A stretch of DNA of 64,000 nucleotides from JABURQ01 sp029243145 (GTDB lineage: Bacteria; Planctomycetota; Planctomycetia; Planctomycetales; Planctomycetaceae). Location: assembly GCA_965660145.1 (NCBI GenBank), contig CBFHYX010000004.1, forward strand, positions 1 to 64,000, given 5' to 3'. Below are positions 43,479-53,302 of this stretch, piece after piece; position 1 is the first letter of the stretch; every line of letters starts with the position of its first letter. The position numbers and the translations under genes are program-made. The notes below the pieces were generated by a model, which saw only the letters and a list, made by a program, of their open reading frames with translations, searched no databases and was not told the origin of the DNA.

Positions 43479-44874
43479 AGGTGGCTGATGTTTTTATGGC
43501 CACTTTTTCGACCAGTCGCTTCAAGAGTTCCAGAGACTCTTCGGCTTGCTCTCTGGTGATTGTTAGAGGAGGGCTGATGCGGAGGACTTTGCCGGCGAGA
43601 GCACCGAGCAAATGAATTCCATCACCTTCCGCTTCACCGAGGTAACACGCCTCAACAATGGCATTGGCGACTTCATGAGCCGATAAGTTCTCCATCGCCG
43701 CGCATTCAATGCCGAACACCATCCCTTCGCCACGGACTTTCACGATAGCCCCGGTTGATTTTAGATCGTTCAATTTATCCAGAAACAGTGGAGTGAGCGA
43801 GCGGGTATGCTCGAGCACTTCGGTTTGTTCAAACTCGTCGAGAGTGGCTAAAACCGCAGCACAGGAAAGTGGATTCGCGGACCAGGTGTCGGAAGTGGCC
43901 CCGTATCCCATCTGGTTGATGATATCACCGCGACCGACAACAGCCGCAACGGGGACTCCGTTACCGAGTCCTTTCCCTAAAACGACAAAATCAGGGGAAA
44001 GACCATACGCTTCGAAGGCATACATTCGACCGGTGCGTCCGAAATTTGCTTGGACTTCATCGAGAATGAAGAGGATGTCATGTTCGTTGCAAAATTGTTG
44101 CAGCATTTGCAAATAGGCCGCGGGAGGATGAAAACTTCCCCCGCCTCCGAGATAGGGTTCGGTAATCAGACAGGTGATGTTCTGACCGTGTTCCTTCCAG
44201 AGAGCTTCCAGTTCGTCTCGATAGGGAGTCAGGTCGATTTCTTTTCCGTAGAGTGAATAGTCGTCGTATTCATCGCGCGGGAAGCCAATGAATTTTACCC
44301 GTGGGTCACGTGAAGGATCAGATTCGGAGCCAGTCACAGCACCGGCAAGACCTTTCTTGCCGTGAAACCCGAAACGAGTCGCCAGAATGATTTCACGATC
44401 ATGATCGCGATGCAGACAGGCCCAAAGTGATTTAATGACGGCTTCTGATCCCGAGGCTGCCCACATCACCGTGTCGAACTTTTCTCCACCCGGACAGGAT
44501 TTCGCACTTTTCAGTAGACGCTGCGAAGCTTCGTTTTCAATTTCCGTGATGCCGTTGTAGGCGGTCATGGTGACGGCTTCAAAATAGTCCCCCTCTTGCG
44601 GATTGCCGGTGAAATGTTCTGGTCGCCAACCAAGATATTCCGTGAAATTATTAGTCCAGCGTTTTGGGTTATGACCGAGGTTGGCCACCAGGACTCCCGA
44701 GGAGAAGTCATAGAGCCGCCGTCCTTCGGGCGTCCAATGAAAAACACCAGCAGACTTGGCAAAGACGGCCTGCGAAGGGGTAAATGTTCGCAAGGATATG
44801 GGTTCGACCTTGGAAAGGTCGGCTCGAATCTGATTGGATCGGTCTTCGTCCTGGAATTGAATGGGGGTCGTCAT
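43474..44874 (-). CDS. class III PLP aminotransferase
   Basis: 466 residues of the ornithine/omega-aminotransferase fold. Marks: SSGVLVANLGHNP, MWAASGSEAVIKSL, FGFHGKKGLAGAVTGSE, ITEPYLGGGGSFHPP, LDEVQANFGRTG with Asp272, and the PLP lysine K301 in VLGKGLGNGVP. It should transfer an amino group from a donor to an aldehyde or keto acid; the substrate is unknown. It has a start at 44874 and lies 75 bases after the oxidoreductase gene on the same strand, suggesting an operon. Confidence 0.93.
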   Translation of the reverse strand: MTTPIQFQDEDRSNQIRADLSKVEPISLRTFTPSQAVFAKSAGVFHWTPEGRRLYDFSSGVLVANLGHNPKRWTNNFTEYLGWRPEHFTGNPQEGDYFEAVTMTAYNGITEIENEASQRLLKSAKSCPGGEKFDTVMWAASGSEAVIKSLWACLHRDHDREIILATRFGFHGKKGLAGAVTGSESDPSRDPRVKFIGFPRDEYDDYSLYGKEIDLTPYRDELEALWKEHGQNITCLITEPYLGGGGSFHPPAAYLQMLQQFCNEHDILFILDEVQANFGRTGRMYAFEAYGLSPDFVVLGKGLGNGVPVAAVVGRGDIINQMGYGATSDTWSANPLSCAAVLATLDEFEQTEVLEHTRSLTPLFLDKLNDLKSTGAIVKVRGEGMVFGIECAAMENLSAHEVANAIVEACYLGEAEGDGIHLLGALAGKVLRISPPLTITREQAEESLELLKRLVEKVAIKTSATL

Positions 44875-44949
44875 GAGTTGTTCTCACGTGGGTAGGAATA
44901 AATGAGACGCGGGTGGGATTGACTGGGGAAAACGATGAAATCGAACTGC

Positions 44950-46227
44950 CTAAACGGGCCCTTCATACAGGACTTCGTAGTCGGCTGAGCCTGGACGATA
45001 AAGCACCAAACCTCCGTGTTGGCAGTTCACTCGAACAGTACAGTCGGGTTCACCGGCGGCGGCTTTTTCCAGAATTGCTTCTAATCCTTGGACGGCGGCC
45101 ACCGTTTGACGATCTGCTGACACATCGTTGTACGATAAGGATCGGAGTTCCTCCAAACGTTTTGGGCGTTCTGCTTTCGGCCCGCCATGTTCGAGATAAG
45201 CCACTTCTCGTGCGTAGCGTTCGATGACTTCGATTCCGTATCCTCGCTGGGATCGTTGTCCCCACGGTTCGAGAAACTCTCCATTATAGTGGTTGTTAAT
45301 CGAGTTCTTCATTTTGAAGGGTGTCAAATCTTCGACCGTTGCCTCGACACCTCGCTTTCGAGAATGACCGTTCCAGAGTCCATTATCAAAACGGAACTGA
45401 ACTTCCTGTTCGACGTAGCCGGGAAAGTTGTCCGGCGTGACCCACGAAGTATGAATATCGAAAGCCGCTTCGCGACCATCTTCATATTCGTAAACCATCT
45501 TCATCTGATTACTGTCCCATGTGTTTCCGTCTACCGGACCGACGATGCCTCTTTGGCCGGAAGCGGTGATAGTTTTTAGTCTTCCCCCGAATGAAAAATC
45601 GATCAGCTTGATATAATGCACGGCAACATACGTGCCGGGATTACGACCACGAATCCACTCTGCGAATTGACCACCCGAGATCGACTTCGGTTCGAGTAAC
45701 GAGCAATAGCCGGTGTTGACATGTTGGAGGACTCCATCGGCTACGAGCGTCCGCATTTTTTTGTGATCGGGGTCGAGCAACTTATGATAGACCACTTTGG
45801 CCAGCACGTTTTTTTCTACCGCAATTCGTTGCAGCTCATCGAGTTCCTGAAGTCTGAGAACGGAGGGTTTCTCAACAAGCAAATTTGTTCCCGCTTCGAG
45901 AACTTTTTTGGATGCTTCAAAGTGTCGATTGTCGGGAGTCGCCACACAGGCAAAGTCGAGATTGGCTGCCAGCATTTGATCAACGGAATCTTCGCCTGAA
46001 AAACTCTCAAACGAGTGAATCGCGTCGCCTGCACGGTGCCGGTACGCCGCGGCCCGTTTTCCTGTCCGTGTCGCGACGGCCGAAAGCTCCACGCTCACAT
46101 CGCCGAACCTGCGATCGTAGAGACCTTCTGCACGCGCAGTTTCAAAGAATGGACGGTAAGTTTCGTCAAAGATCATGCCCATGCCGACCATGCCGGCACG
46201 AATTGTTTGCAAAGAGTGAGTAGTCAT
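44950..46227 (-). CDS. Gfo/Idh/MocA family oxidoreductase
   Basis: 425 residues from the ATG at 46227 (a TTG precedes it in frame). Rossmann-fold opening GMVGMGMIFDE, VATPDNRHFEASKKVLEAGTNLLVEKPSVL with the EKP lysine, and a C-terminal domain with VAVHYIKLIDFSFGG. It should be an NAD(P)-dependent sugar or cyclitol dehydrogenase in the cytoplasm. It is divergent from the TIM-barrel isomerase gene at 46437, and probably co-transcribed with the aminotransferase gene. Substrate unknown. Confidence 0.92.
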   Translation of the reverse strand: MTTHSLQTIRAGMVGMGMIFDETYRPFFETARAEGLYDRRFGDVSVELSAVATRTGKRAAAYRHRAGDAIHSFESFSGEDSVDQMLAANLDFACVATPDNRHFEASKKVLEAGTNLLVEKPSVLRLQELDELQRIAVEKNVLAKVVYHKLLDPDHKKMRTLVADGVLQHVNTGYCSLLEPKSISGGQFAEWIRGRNPGTYVAVHYIKLIDFSFGGRLKTITASGQRGIVGPVDGNTWDSNQMKMVYEYEDGREAAFDIHTSWVTPDNFPGYVEQEVQFRFDNGLWNGHSRKRGVEATVEDLTPFKMKNSINNHYNGEFLEPWGQRSQRGYGIEVIERYAREVAYLEHGGPKAERPKRLEELRSLSYNDVSADRQTVAAVQGLEAILEKAAAGEPDCTVRVNCQHGGLVLYRPGSADYEVLYEGPV

Positions 46228-46436
46228 CAATTTATCCTACGACCGCAAAGTCAGGATTTCCATTCATTGTACGTCGAGAAATGAGTCCCGAGGAAAAAAC
46301 ACACTGGTCGGCAGAATATGTAAAGTCGGAATGCTTGCATCGGCCTTCCGAAAACTGAACAATGCTGCTTATTCCTCAGTATTGGGGGATGCTGTTTCGT
46401 TTGCCTTCAATTTGCACTTTGATCGTTGGTTTTCCT

Positions 46437-47453
46437 ATGAATACTCATGAAGTTTTGATTTCTGCCTTTGCGGACGAAGCCGCCAATCACAAGACCGCTT
46501 TGGAGCAGATGACGGCACTGTCTGCAATCGGGTTGCGATACTATTCTCCACGATTTATCGACGTGAACGGAACTGGGGAAGTCAAGCATGTTGTCGATTT
46601 GAACAATGCGGAAAACAAACGACTGCTAAAGTGGCACGATGAATACGGCATGAGCGTGACCAGTATCGGCTCACGGGTCGGTAAAGTGAAATTGGTCGAT
46701 GAAGAGGATTCCTCGCGAAATGTGTTTGTTCCTTTCAAAAAATATCTCTCGGGTGAAGTGAAGAAGACGATTACTTCTGCTTTGCATCTGGGGACAAAAC
46801 TCATTCGAGGGTTTTCGTTTTATCATCCCGCAGGAGAAGACCAGGGGCCTTACATCAATCAAGCCGTCGATCAGATTGGTCAAATTGTCGATCTGTGTGC
46901 CAAAGAGGGTTTGATCTACGGTTTGGAGATCGAGCCGAACTTGGTCGGTGATACCGGACCGATGCTGGCGACTCTTGCCAAGAAGGTCAATCATCCCAAC
47001 ATGGTCTGTATTTTTGACGGTGGGAATGTGGCCGCTCAGAATAAAAACCCGGTTCAGGTTTACGAAGAGTATCTGGCGATGCGTCCTTATGTTGGTTGGA
47101 TTCACATTAAAGACTATCGCATCGACAAGAGTTTGAAGTGGGAAGGTCACGTCGATGAAGAACGCCTGAAAAATTTTGTGCCCGCCAATGTCGGTGATGC
47201 CGGGCATGAGTTGGTTTTGCGCGACCTTCGTGATCATCTCCCCAAGATGACCAAAAAGATGCAGAAACTGGGAGTGCCCGGATTCTTTCTTGAAACCGAA
47301 CCGCACCTCAAAGGTGGCGGACAGTTTGGAGGGTTCAGCGGACCGGACGGTATGGGAGTGGCGGTCAGAGCATTATGCAGTGCTCTCGACTATGCGGACA
47401 TCGGGTACAAGTTACGAGACTTCGCAGATATTCAGGCAGATCGAGGTTTTTAG
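46437..47453 (+). CDS. sugar phosphate isomerase/epimerase family protein (TIM barrel)
   Basis: 338 residues from the ATG at 46437. An AP-endonuclease-type TIM barrel with metal-site strands: LGTKLIRGFSFYHP, GLIYGLEIEPNLVGD, VCIFDGGNVAAQ, VGWIHIKDYR (His and Asp of the metal site) and GFFLETEPHLKGGGQFGG. It begins with a non-coding-like segment in the longer frame, so this start is preferred; its ribosome site is weak. It probably acts on a sugar together with the divergent dehydrogenase. Confidence 0.9.
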   Translation: MNTHEVLISAFADEAANHKTALEQMTALSAIGLRYYSPRFIDVNGTGEVKHVVDLNNAENKRLLKWHDEYGMSVTSIGSRVGKVKLVDEEDSSRNVFVPFKKYLSGEVKKTITSALHLGTKLIRGFSFYHPAGEDQGPYINQAVDQIGQIVDLCAKEGLIYGLEIEPNLVGDTGPMLATLAKKVNHPNMVCIFDGGNVAAQNKNPVQVYEEYLAMRPYVGWIHIKDYRIDKSLKWEGHVDEERLKNFVPANVGDAGHELVLRDLRDHLPKMTKKMQKLGVPGFFLETEPHLKGGGQFGGFSGPDGMGVAVRALCSALDYADIGYKLRDFADIQADRGF

Positions 47454-47480
47454 AATTGTCCAAGTGCTGGGGGAATTGAA

Positions 47481-47702
47481 ATGTCGTTCGAGTTCGATGC
47501 AGTAGCCTCTTTGTTGAAGTGTCCCGGTTGTGGTGCATCTTTGATTCAGGCAGATCAGTCGTTGGTCTGTGCGAATCCAGAACACCGTTTTTCGTTTCCC
47601 ATTCTTGACGGAATCCCACAATTACTCGCAGAAGAGGCATTGGAGTTGTCAGTCGATGAGTGGTCATCGCTGGGATCTGTGGAACTCAATCAACAGGATT
47701 AG
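47481..47702 (+). CDS. Trm112 family protein
   Basis: 73 residues. A strong GGGGG ribosome site is 5 bases before the ATG. The N-terminus is the zinc-ribbon-like CPGCGASLIQ, with a conserved mark ILDGIPQLL typical of the Trm112/YcaR family. Cys pairing is incomplete: CPGC is followed by only one Cys (CANPEH), as in many bacterial members. Trm112 activates methyltransferases; none is encoded nearby. It lies 28 bases after the TIM-barrel gene and 8 bases before the decarboxylase gene. Confidence 0.9.
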   Translation: MSFEFDAVASLLKCPGCGASLIQADQSLVCANPEHRFSFPILDGIPQLLAEEALELSVDEWSSLGSVELNQQD

Positions 47703-47709
47703 AAAATCC

Positions 47710-49614
47710 ATGACAGCGGACAATTTCGCGGAAGAACGCGAAGACTACGGGATCAATGAGTGGGGAGCCGGCTACTTTGCTCTCAATGCAGAAGGGCATC
47801 TTTGTGTCCGTACGGAAGAGAATTCCCCGTCATCAGCCGACGTTGCCAACATTGTTAAAGAATTGGTCGAGAACAAAAATCTTTGCACGCCGCTACTTCT
47901 TCGATTTCCACAACTGCTCATCAGTCAGTTGACTCGATTGCACAATGCTTATAAAGACGCATGCACCGAGTTTGACTACGCGGGTCGTCACTATCCCGTC
48001 ATTCCTATGAAGGTGAATCCACGCCGTGAAGTCATCGAAACTTTTTTACAGGACGGTGCGCAGTATCATTGTGGTGTGGAATGCGGTTCGAAATCAGAAT
48101 TGTATGCGGCCTTATCGTTAGAGCAATCTCCCGAGTCGTTATTGATCTGTAACGGCTTCAAAGATCCCGCGTTTGTTGATCTCGCAATGTTGGGGACTCG
48201 CATCGGTAAGCGAGTTGTTATTGTCATCGAAAAGTTAAACGAGTTGCGAATGGTGGTTCGCCGGGCTCAGGAGAGTGGCGTGAAGCCGTTGATTGGCTTA
48301 CGTGCGAAATTGTATTCTCGCGGGATGGGAAAGTGGGTTTCTTCGGGAGGTGAGGCTGCAAAGTTTGGTTTGACAACGTCTGAAATCCTCGATTGTTTGC
48401 GAGTCCTCAAAGAGGCCGAGATGGAAGACTGTTTAGTCTTAATGCATTTTCATATCGGCTCACAGATCACCGATATTCGTAGCGTCAAAGGCGCCATTCA
48501 AGAAGCCGCGCGAGTGTACTCCAAAATTCGCGCGCTTGATTTTCCGGTGACCTACCTCGATATCGGTGGTGGGATGGGCGTCGATTACGACGGTAGCAAT
48601 ACCAATGTCGAATCATCAGTCAATTATACCATGCAGGAATTCGCCAACGATGTGGTCTACACGATTGGTCAAGTCTGCGAAAATGAAGAGATGCCGGTTC
48701 CCAACATCATCACGGAATCGGGACGAGTTTTGACGGCCTGCCACGCACTCTTGATTACCTCTGTCTGGGATGAAATTGAAACATTCGCCGATAATCATCC
48801 GGGTGTTGAAGTGGATGATGACGATCCCGACGTGATTGGCGAATTGAAGGAAACTTTTGATGAAATTGATGCGGATAACTATCGAGAGTATTACCACGAT
48901 GCCTTGAGCGATAAAGACAGTATGCACGTTCAATTCAATTTGGGACTGATCAGTCTCGAAGACCGTGGTAAAGGTGAGGTGCTATTCTGGAATATATGTG
49001 CGAAAGCGGTTCAGTATGCTGATGCGGCAGGTGACGAATTAGACGAGTTCGTGGAAGCCAAGCGTAAACTGGCTTCCAAATATTTATGCAACTTCTCGTT
49101 ATTCAAGTCGGCCCCCGATCATTGGGCCATCGATCAATTGTTTCCGATTATGCCCATTCATCGGCTCAATGAGACCCCGACCGAAATTGCCACAATGGTC
49201 GATGTCACTTGCGACTCCGACGGCATCATCGACCATTTCATCGATCAAGCCGAATATCGAGAAGTGCTACCGTTACACGAACTCAACGGTGAACCTTATT
49301 ATCTGGCAATTTTTCTGGTGGGCGCTTATCAGGAAGTGATGGGCAGCTATCACAATCTGTTTGGCCAACCGAATGAAGCACAAATTGAGATTAATCCTGA
49401 CGGCGGATATCGAATTGTGAAATCAAAAAAAGGAAGTAATGTTGGTGAGATGATACAGCATGCGGGCTACGATACGATTGTCGCACTCGAGCATGTGCGC
49501 AATCTCGCTGATCAACAAGTTGAAGCCGGACGTTTATCTTCAGAAGATGCTGACAAGCTGGTCTCAATTTACGCCAAAGAAGTCGGGCAGTACACGTATC
49601 TCGAAAATCGTTAG
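47710..49614 (+). CDS. speA: biosynthetic arginine decarboxylase
   Basis: 634 residues from the ATG at 47710, the usual length of SpeA. Fold III PLP enzyme: HYPVIPMKVNPRREVIETFLQDG (PLP Lys of MKVN), HFHIGSQITDIRSVK, YLDIGGGMGVDYDGS, IITESGRVLTACHALLI, then the SpeA-specific insert and PINRLNE-like PIHRLNETPTE, VDVTCDSDG and GAYQEVMGSYHNLFGQPN. It converts arginine to agmatine for polyamines. The stop overlaps by 3 bases the stop of the convergent gene (shared TTAG). Linkage to Trm112 suggests co-transcription without a clear reason. Confidence 0.96.
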   Translation: MTADNFAEEREDYGINEWGAGYFALNAEGHLCVRTEENSPSSADVANIVKELVENKNLCTPLLLRFPQLLISQLTRLHNAYKDACTEFDYAGRHYPVIPMKVNPRREVIETFLQDGAQYHCGVECGSKSELYAALSLEQSPESLLICNGFKDPAFVDLAMLGTRIGKRVVIVIEKLNELRMVVRRAQESGVKPLIGLRAKLYSRGMGKWVSSGGEAAKFGLTTSEILDCLRVLKEAEMEDCLVLMHFHIGSQITDIRSVKGAIQEAARVYSKIRALDFPVTYLDIGGGMGVDYDGSNTNVESSVNYTMQEFANDVVYTIGQVCENEEMPVPNIITESGRVLTACHALLITSVWDEIETFADNHPGVEVDDDDPDVIGELKETFDEIDADNYREYYHDALSDKDSMHVQFNLGLISLEDRGKGEVLFWNICAKAVQYADAAGDELDEFVEAKRKLASKYLCNFSLFKSAPDHWAIDQLFPIMPIHRLNETPTEIATMVDVTCDSDGIIDHFIDQAEYREVLPLHELNGEPYYLAIFLVGAYQEVMGSYHNLFGQPNEAQIEINPDGGYRIVKSKKGSNVGEMIQHAGYDTIVALEHVRNLADQQVEAGRLSSEDADKLVSIYAKEVGQYTYLENR

Positions 49615-50471
49615 TTGCCGGTTTGCTGGATGGACTGTTTTTTCAGACGAGTAAGGAGGAGTCCATCGCTCGCCCGTGTCTGAAATTCTTCCGGGCGTGC
49701 TTGATTTGATTTGAAATGATGGCAGAGAGAGAGTGTGTCGCCTTCAATCTTATAGATACATTGTTTGATTTGCAGTTCATTGTCGGCCGTCATCAGCAAG
49801 TTGAGTTGGGGAGGGGAGACATTCGGATCAATCTCCAACGAATAGGTGACCGGCTTTTCTCCTCCAAACGATGTCGCTTTGTCACCATGGATGACAATCT
49901 TGCCAGAGACTTTCCCCGGAAAGATCCGACCGTCCCATTCCATCGAGACGATTTCCCACGTGCCTTGCAGATGATCGGATGCCGCATTCAGACGTTCTGA
50001 TTGTGCCGGTATGAGGTCTGTGTTTTTTGTGAATGGGGGCTTGTCGATATGTCGCTTGAAGACCCACATGAAATGCGGTTCTCCGATATGTGCCGAGAAT
50101 CCTTGTGGGCGTTTTCTTCCTGGAACTGCGAAGCAGATTCGTAATTGATTGCCGACGATGTTGTAGATTCCCGGACTGACTTGATTTCTGTTATCGGTTT
50201 TCAAGGCGCTGTTGATTTGAGGGGGAGTCGTTGAGGGGTCGACATGAAGTTGATAGTTTTGCCCAAGGGTGCCGACTCTGAGAATCAGTTCGTCTTTGGT
50301 GATCGTACACTCGGAACTCTCATCTGACACTTTCACAATCTGGTCCTGTTGATGGACTTCGATCAGTACCCATTTGCCTTGTAGGCTCCGTGGGACGGCA
50401 CCATCGCAGCAATGATGGGCCGTCGAAATTGCGAGTAGGAAAAACAGGCTGGTTTGCAGAGCTTCGCGCAT
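49611..50471 (-). CDS. exported protein with two TIGR03067 domains
   Basis: 286 residues from the ATG at 50471 (GAGG upstream), signal peptide MREALQTSLFFLLAISTAHH. Two copies of the TIGR03067 domain, one at about 28-130 (LQGKWVLIEVHQQD) and one at about 172-275 (LQGTWEIVSMEWDG), each with the DPSTTPP/DPNVSPP motif and a YNIVG/YKIEG segment. The domain is found mainly in planctomycetes; function unknown. Two copies within one protein are common. Confidence 0.93.
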   Translation of the reverse strand: MREALQTSLFFLLAISTAHHCCDGAVPRSLQGKWVLIEVHQQDQIVKVSDESSECTITKDELILRVGTLGQNYQLHVDPSTTPPQINSALKTDNRNQVSPGIYNIVGNQLRICFAVPGRKRPQGFSAHIGEPHFMWVFKRHIDKPPFTKNTDLIPAQSERLNAASDHLQGTWEIVSMEWDGRIFPGKVSGKIVIHGDKATSFGGEKPVTYSLEIDPNVSPPQLNLLMTADNELQIKQCIYKIEGDTLSLCHHFKSNQARPEEFQTRASDGLLLTRLKKQSIQQTGN

Positions 50472-50629
50472 CACATTTGACCTCGAAACAAGTAAAGACT
50501 TTGCCGCAAGGGGTAACACATATTGAGAAATGGCTCAAGATTTGTCGAATTATGTTCAATGCGAACCGGTGATCTGCGATGGGGAAGCCTATAATGCGTG
50601 TTCCACGAATTTTTGAGAACGGGCTTCCC

Positions 50630-50935
50630 ATGAGCGTCAAAGTTATCTCTGTATCTCCAACCAATGTGCCTTCTACGACCATGTCGGATCGTTTTCGACA
50701 CGAAATCGCCTATTTTGGTTCGAGAAATGGCGACAATATCCCAGTTGAGTTGGCGCTCTCTGAGTACTGGATTGACTTGGTGGAAGCGGAGGATATGTAC
50801 GAATCGGGAGTCATCAAGCTGGTTTCACCTCTCGACAGTTCCAGCACGGCCGAACTGGAACTCTCAGAAGAACTCGAACGCTTCTTGGAGTGGGTGATCG
50901 AGCACAAGGTGGAACATGTGCGTCTCGAATCGTGA
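50630..50935 (+). CDS. conserved hypothetical protein
   Basis: 101 residues from the ATG at 50630. Segments: VSPTNVPSTTMSDRFRHEIAY, PVELALSEYWIDLVEAEDMYE and ELELSEELERFLEWVIEHKVEHVRL. It is acidic, has no signal or membrane helix, and the C-terminal half is helical. No family recognised. Convergent with the 50945 gene. Confidence 0.7.
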   Translation: MSVKVISVSPTNVPSTTMSDRFRHEIAYFGSRNGDNIPVELALSEYWIDLVEAEDMYESGVIKLVSPLDSSSTAELELSEELERFLEWVIEHKVEHVRLES

Positions 50936-50944
50936 TCCGAGCGA

Positions 50945-51910
50945 TTACCCGACCGCCGATATCACTGCTTTGTCGATTTTTGAAATTCCCGTTTGGATCA
51001 CAATTTCGGGATCTTGTTTGTAGTATTCGGGGTTGAACAGTTCTAGAGAGAGCATTCCCGTGTAGCCGGTCGCTTTCAGTGTACTCAAGATTTGATCCAG
51101 TGGTGCGACGCCATCACCTGGATAGACACGATCCTTGTCGCCCATTTTTTCGCGTTCCGGCTCGGCCGGATAGTCATTGATGTGCATTACGTGCATTGCT
51201 TTGCCGTTGATGATGTTCAGCCCGTTAAAATCGCTCCCACCTCGGAAAATGTGATAAACATCGAGTAACAAGCAGGCATCGGGATGACCACTTTCGGTCG
51301 CCACAAAGACGGCTTCACCGATCCGGGACAGGTTCGTGGCGGGCCCCCAGATTTCCAGTTGTGGCAGAATACCGGTCTCGCGCCCGACTTCGAGTAAGGC
51401 ATGGTAGCGTTTGGCGACATCCATCAAATCGAGCTTTTCGCCTCGATGTGCGCCGGCGGGTGGGGCCGCAATTCGCTTCGCGCCAATCTCGGCTAACATC
51501 CCCATCTCGCGTTTGGATTGTTCGAGCGCTTCGGCTCGTTTCTGGTCGTCATCGACAATCCAATTCGCAAAACCGATGGCACTTTCCACGCCGAGTCCGA
51601 GATCTTCAAGTCGTTTTCGCAAATCACGTAACGAGCCGCCATCTTGGACGTATTGATCGAGTTCACGAATCCAGGGTTCGATTCCATCGTAGCCGGCTTT
51701 CGCCACCATTTCGATTTCCGCAACTAAATCGGGTTTCTGACCGCGTATGCAACTGGTGTTGAAACAGTATCCGAAAGGACGTTTTTCTGCGGATGTAATC
51801 TGTGAGGTTTCAGCAGCAAACAAGTTTGCAGAGAACGATCCTGCCACCAGAGCTCCAGCGGTGGCAGCAGAATAGGTCATCAAATCGCGACGAGAGAGCG
51901 GAGTGGTCAT
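50945..51910 (-). CDS. exported TIM-barrel sugar isomerase/epimerase-like protein (Tat)
   Basis: 321 residues. The N-terminus SRRDLMTYSAATAGALVAGS is a twin-arginine signal. The barrel follows: CFNTSCIRGQKP, AKAGYDGIEPWIRELD, RIAAPPAGAHRGE, ILPQLEIWGPATNL, CLLLDVYHIFRGGSDFN, HVMHINDYPAEPE and GMLSLELFNPEYY. His and acidic metal ligands are present. Many planctomycete paralogues act with Gfo/Idh enzymes on sugars in the periplasm. Substrate unknown. Confidence 0.92.
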   Translation of the reverse strand: MTTPLSRRDLMTYSAATAGALVAGSFSANLFAAETSQITSAEKRPFGYCFNTSCIRGQKPDLVAEIEMVAKAGYDGIEPWIRELDQYVQDGGSLRDLRKRLEDLGLGVESAIGFANWIVDDDQKRAEALEQSKREMGMLAEIGAKRIAAPPAGAHRGEKLDLMDVAKRYHALLEVGRETGILPQLEIWGPATNLSRIGEAVFVATESGHPDACLLLDVYHIFRGGSDFNGLNIINGKAMHVMHINDYPAEPEREKMGDKDRVYPGDGVAPLDQILSTLKATGYTGMLSLELFNPEYYKQDPEIVIQTGISKIDKAVISAVG

Positions 51911-51982
51911 GTAAATACATCCTGGAGGTAATACGGCAAGTTGTCAGATCGTACCGTGCTTAGTCTAGCGATATCGACGTTG

Positions 51983-53185
51983 TTATTCAGCCTTAATCGG
52001 GTTTGAGGGATCTTCTTCAAGGCCGGGAACGGAAAAAGGCTCGCGCAGATTGTCTTTAATCGTAATGTTGGATTGAGCGAGAAACTCTTGTGCTTGGGGA
52101 GAACATTGCCCCATTAGGTGCAGTTCAACAGATTGTTTTGGCGTGTTTTGTTTGATCGCCTTTGCCATGCGTCGGACATCAGCCGTCGGAGATAGATAAT
52201 CGACAGAAGCGATGACAATTTGTGGCCCTTGTTTGCGTTTGCAGCTCGTCAAACCAACAAAACGAATTTCGGTGAGTGCCTCTTTGCGATGTAACATGAC
52301 AAGATGAGCGGTTTCTTCCAGAACGGCCAGCGATTGAGTTTTATCCGTGGCGGCTGCCGCACTTTCAATCAAGGAAAATCTTCCCGGAACGCCATCCAAC
52401 ATTTTTAGATACTCAAAGAAATACAGTTTTTCGGTGGTTGTGAAGGAGAGGTTGGAAAGAAACTGTTCGCGGATGCCTTTGGCGACACCGGCTTTCTGAA
52501 GTTGCTTGTTGAGAGATTCATTGATTTCAGAGGGCAGATAAGCAGTCACATTTTTTTTGATATCGGTGTTGATGGCCAGTAATCCGAGACCAGGCACGGC
52601 AATCGACATTCCGATGCGTGCGGCAATCCTGCCAACGCGACTGCGTGTCGAAATTTCATCCAGCATGCGAGAGAGCAGGGGATTCGAGGTTTCGGGATCG
52701 CAACCCAGTTTTGCGGCGAGTTCTCTCCGAGTGGAGCCCCCCGCGCGACGATCAGCTTCATTGAGTCGTTGCTCGACCAGTTTTTTGAGTCCTTGAGGTG
52801 TGCGGATAATCGTACCGATGGGATCGCGGAGAATCATCAACGCACCTTCGGGAGTCTTCTCAAGACTATCGAAAGCGCCTTGAATCGATTGAGGTTGCCA
52901 GCGTTCATCCATGGCCAGTTTCAAACACTCCATTTCGTAGAGGCGGACTCGAAGTTGGTTGAGCCCGTTCGCAGGCAGGACGCCCCAAGTTGTGATGATT
53001 TGGAATTGGTAATGGTGGGCCGTCAGAGAAAGACGTGGGGCCAGCTCGTAGTTTGTTCCCTTCATAAGCTTTTGAGGGATCACAGTAGATGTGTTCACGA
53101 TTTGAGGCGTGAATTGTTGAGCGTGTGAGTTCTTTCCTGCCGAAAGCAGAAGAGTTCCCATCAAGAATGTGCGTCGATTCAGCAT
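51983..53185 (-). CDS. exported hypothetical protein
   Basis: 400 residues from the ATG at 53185, with AAGGAGG at ideal spacing, and the start of a Tat-like signal (MLNRRTFLMGTLLLSAGKNSHAQ). A helical middle (TLQGLKKLVEQRLNEADRRAGG to NESLNKQLQ) includes a small hydrophobic segment (IGMSIAVPGLGLLAI) and a C-terminal alpha/beta domain with LTSCKRKQGPQIVIASVDYLSPTADVRRMAKAI. No enzyme motif. I do not recognise a family. Confidence 0.75.
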   Translation of the reverse strand: MLNRRTFLMGTLLLSAGKNSHAQQFTPQIVNTSTVIPQKLMKGTNYELAPRLSLTAHHYQFQIITTWGVLPANGLNQLRVRLYEMECLKLAMDERWQPQSIQGAFDSLEKTPEGALMILRDPIGTIIRTPQGLKKLVEQRLNEADRRAGGSTRRELAAKLGCDPETSNPLLSRMLDEISTRSRVGRIAARIGMSIAVPGLGLLAINTDIKKNVTAYLPSEINESLNKQLQKAGVAKGIREQFLSNLSFTTTEKLYFFEYLKMLDGVPGRFSLIESAAAATDKTQSLAVLEETAHLVMLHRKEALTEIRFVGLTSCKRKQGPQIVIASVDYLSPTADVRRMAKAIKQNTPKQSVELHLMGQCSPQAQEFLAQSNITIKDNLREPFSVPGLEEDPSNPIKAE

Positions 53186-53302
53186 CCGATTCCTCCTTGA
53201 TCGTGAGAGAGAATCGTAGGCGTTTGTGCTGACTGGGATCAAGGGGGAATTTGCGGAAGGGCTTGGGCTGGCTTCGATTACGAACTGAAGCCCGAAAAAC
53301 GC

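Noticed and set aside
46671..47306. Minus-strand open frame opposite the TIM-barrel gene
   Set aside because: It is antisense to a clear enzyme gene and shows no start signal.
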